Both the position numbers and the translations under genes were made by a program. Positions 52,355 to 53,175 of a stretch of DNA of 53,175 nt are shown piece by piece; within the stretch, counting starts at the first letter, position 1; every line of letters starts with the position of its first letter. The DNA comes from a bacterium (GTDB lineage: Bacteria > Bacillota_I > Bacilli_A > RF39 > UBA660). The DNA lies in assembly GCA_029007115.1 (NCBI GenBank), contig JAQXHG010000015.1:1-53175 (forward strand). Reading direction: 5' to 3'. The notes beneath the pieces were generated by a model. It ran no database searches and was not told the origin of the DNA. It was given only the letters and a program-made list of their open reading frames with translations.

Positions 52355-53175
52355 ATGAAGGAATATATTATTTTAAAAATTGAAAATAATACTTTATCTT
52401 TTGATTATAAAACTATTACAAAAGAAGAATATTACTTTTTAAATAAGAATAGTTTTAATAATAATACTCTTTATTATGATTTAAAATATTATAAAAGAAA
52501 TATTAATAAAATAATAGAATTGTTAAGAAATAAAGAAGAAGTAATAACGACATTAAAAATTAATAGATTAATTACTTTTAAATATGTTATTCAATTAATA
52601 AATCAATTAAATATTCAAGTTCTAACTTTAGATTTTTTATCAACTATTGATGTTACAGATTATGAATTATTTTTAGAATGCAAATCATTAAAAGTGATTA
52701 ATTGTTATTTTATGGCTTTTGAATTTAAAAATAATTTTAATAAAAAGGGAATAGAAGTTAATTGTAGTTCTACGAAAGAGATATCTACAAAATTTTTGAT
52801 GATTCAAAATGTTGATAATAAAGATAAAATATATTATAGTAAAGTAATAAATATTAAGGAAGATTATCCTCAATTAATAGATGATTTAGAAGAATTTTTA
52901 AAAATTAATTATAAATTAAGAGCTATAAATATATATGTTTATTCTAAAGAGTTGATATCTAAAATAGTCGACTTAGTTAAAAAAGATGAGTCTAGGAATG
53001 TAATAGTATATTTGCATCAAGAAACAGATAAAGGTAACTTTATAGTTAATAATTTTTCTTGGTTAAAAGAATTAAGTGATAAGTGTAAAAATGAGTATAC
53101 ATGTGAATTTAGAATAATATATGCCAATTCTTTTTTAAGTAAAAATCTATTTAAGCAATTAACCTTTAATAATTT
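52355..53175 (+). CDS. Unknown protein, truncated at the window end
   Basis: The frame starts at ATG 52355 with AAGGAGAA (52343-52350) just upstream and stays open to the last base, giving at least 273 codons. The protein begins MKEYIILKIENNTL and is rich in Asn, Lys, Ile and Tyr. It has no obvious membrane helix or signal peptide and no motif that I recognise. The beta-rich, Leu/Ile-spaced pattern in the middle (TLKINRLITFKYVI...LKVINCYF) hints at a repeat fold, which is speculative. The C-terminus lies outside the window. Confidence 0.75.
   Translation, partial: MKEYIILKIENNTLSFDYKTITKEEYYFLNKNSFNNNTLYYDLKYYKRNINKIIELLRNKEEVITTLKINRLITFKYVIQLINQLNIQVLTLDFLSTIDVTDYELFLECKSLKVINCYFMAFEFKNNFNKKGIEVNCSSTKEISTKFLMIQNVDNKDKIYYSKVINIKEDYPQLIDDLEEFLKINYKLRAINIYVYSKELISKIVDLVKKDESRNVIVYLHQETDKGNFIVNNFSWLKELSDKCKNEYTCEFRIIYANSFLSKNLFKQLTFNN

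Noticed and set aside
1-53175. Mycoplasma-type code with UGA as Trp, suggested by the very high AT content
   Set aside because: Trp is encoded by TGG throughout, murI ends in TGA, and all long frames close normally under the standard code. The tRNA-Trp present has anticodon CCA.
1-53175. Prophage, insertion sequences, CRISPR or defence island
   Set aside because: No transposase, integrase, phage structural gene, direct-repeat array or known defence nuclease was seen. Composition is uniform across the window.

Overview
The window is a very AT-rich, chromosomal housekeeping stretch of a Gram-positive-type bacterium. The evidence is cell-wall synthesis with a meso-DAP-type MurE, a class A PBP, a sortase, ParA/ParB, an HrcA-type CIRCE operator, CotF- and CotJ-family coat proteins, a sporadic set of Bacilli-like small proteins, and no outer-membrane genes. 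UGA is a stop codon (murI ends in TGA) and the only tRNA-Trp has anticodon CCA, so this is not a mycoplasma-type code. I would place it among walled, low-GC Firmicutes related to Bacilli/Erysipelotrichia, possibly one of the uncultured gut lineages. The species is not determined. No prophage, insertion sequence, CRISPR array or rRNA was seen.

Layout: 1-2043 holds tRNA-Trp, a 400-base gene-free stretch and an unknown 477-aa protein. 2158-5880 holds a tandem pair of seven-helix hybrid histidine kinases. 5986-12537 covers phosphosugar mutase, then a hydrolase-murF-ddl operon facing murI, then a small membrane exporter. 12621-19227 holds PrsW-like protease, sirtuin, RluA synthase, a permuted papain-fold protein, sortase, PBP1 and a lipid kinase. 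19393-24443 holds a cation antiporter and a three-gene acyltransferase/acyl-CoA ligase/flavoprotein operon. 24541-29027 is parA-parB-DUF951-abgT-ychF. 29067-36586 holds the hsp20/CIRCE locus, CotF pair, HAAS-domain protein, tRNA-Asn, a stripped-down Clp-type AAA protein, an ABC transporter, cotJC with a cotJA-cotJB fusion, and tsaE. 36643-43512 holds phosphoketolase, murE, mscL, a HAD protein and ligA. 43566-53175 holds small membrane proteins, a second hybrid-kinase pair, a membrane-bound XRE regulator, a lipoprotein/CHAP pair, a TIM-barrel isomerase, a thioredoxin-fold protein and a truncated unknown gene.

The most striking feature is the two kinase pairs. In each pair the first protein keeps the phospho-accepting His but has lost the ATP-lid residues (DxGxG became NTGHA or NTGHL, and GxGLG became NASLG or NNRLG). 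The second protein keeps a perfect ATP-binding site but has Tyr in place of the phospho-accepting His. Each gene therefore looks broken alone and complete only with its neighbour. The same complementary pattern occurs twice, 40 kb apart, in the same gene order. The simplest reading is an obligate two-protein, trans-phosphorylating membrane sensor that was duplicated. No DNA-binding response regulator lies nearby.

Regulation that can be read directly: perfect-consensus promoters on tRNA-Asn and hsp20 (the latter inside CIRCE), a recurring extended -10 element TATGATA(A/T)AAT upstream of six genes or operons, paired DnaA-like boxes between murE and mscL that overlap the mscL -35, and many hairpin-plus-T-tract terminators. 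Several of these terminators serve both strands between convergent genes.
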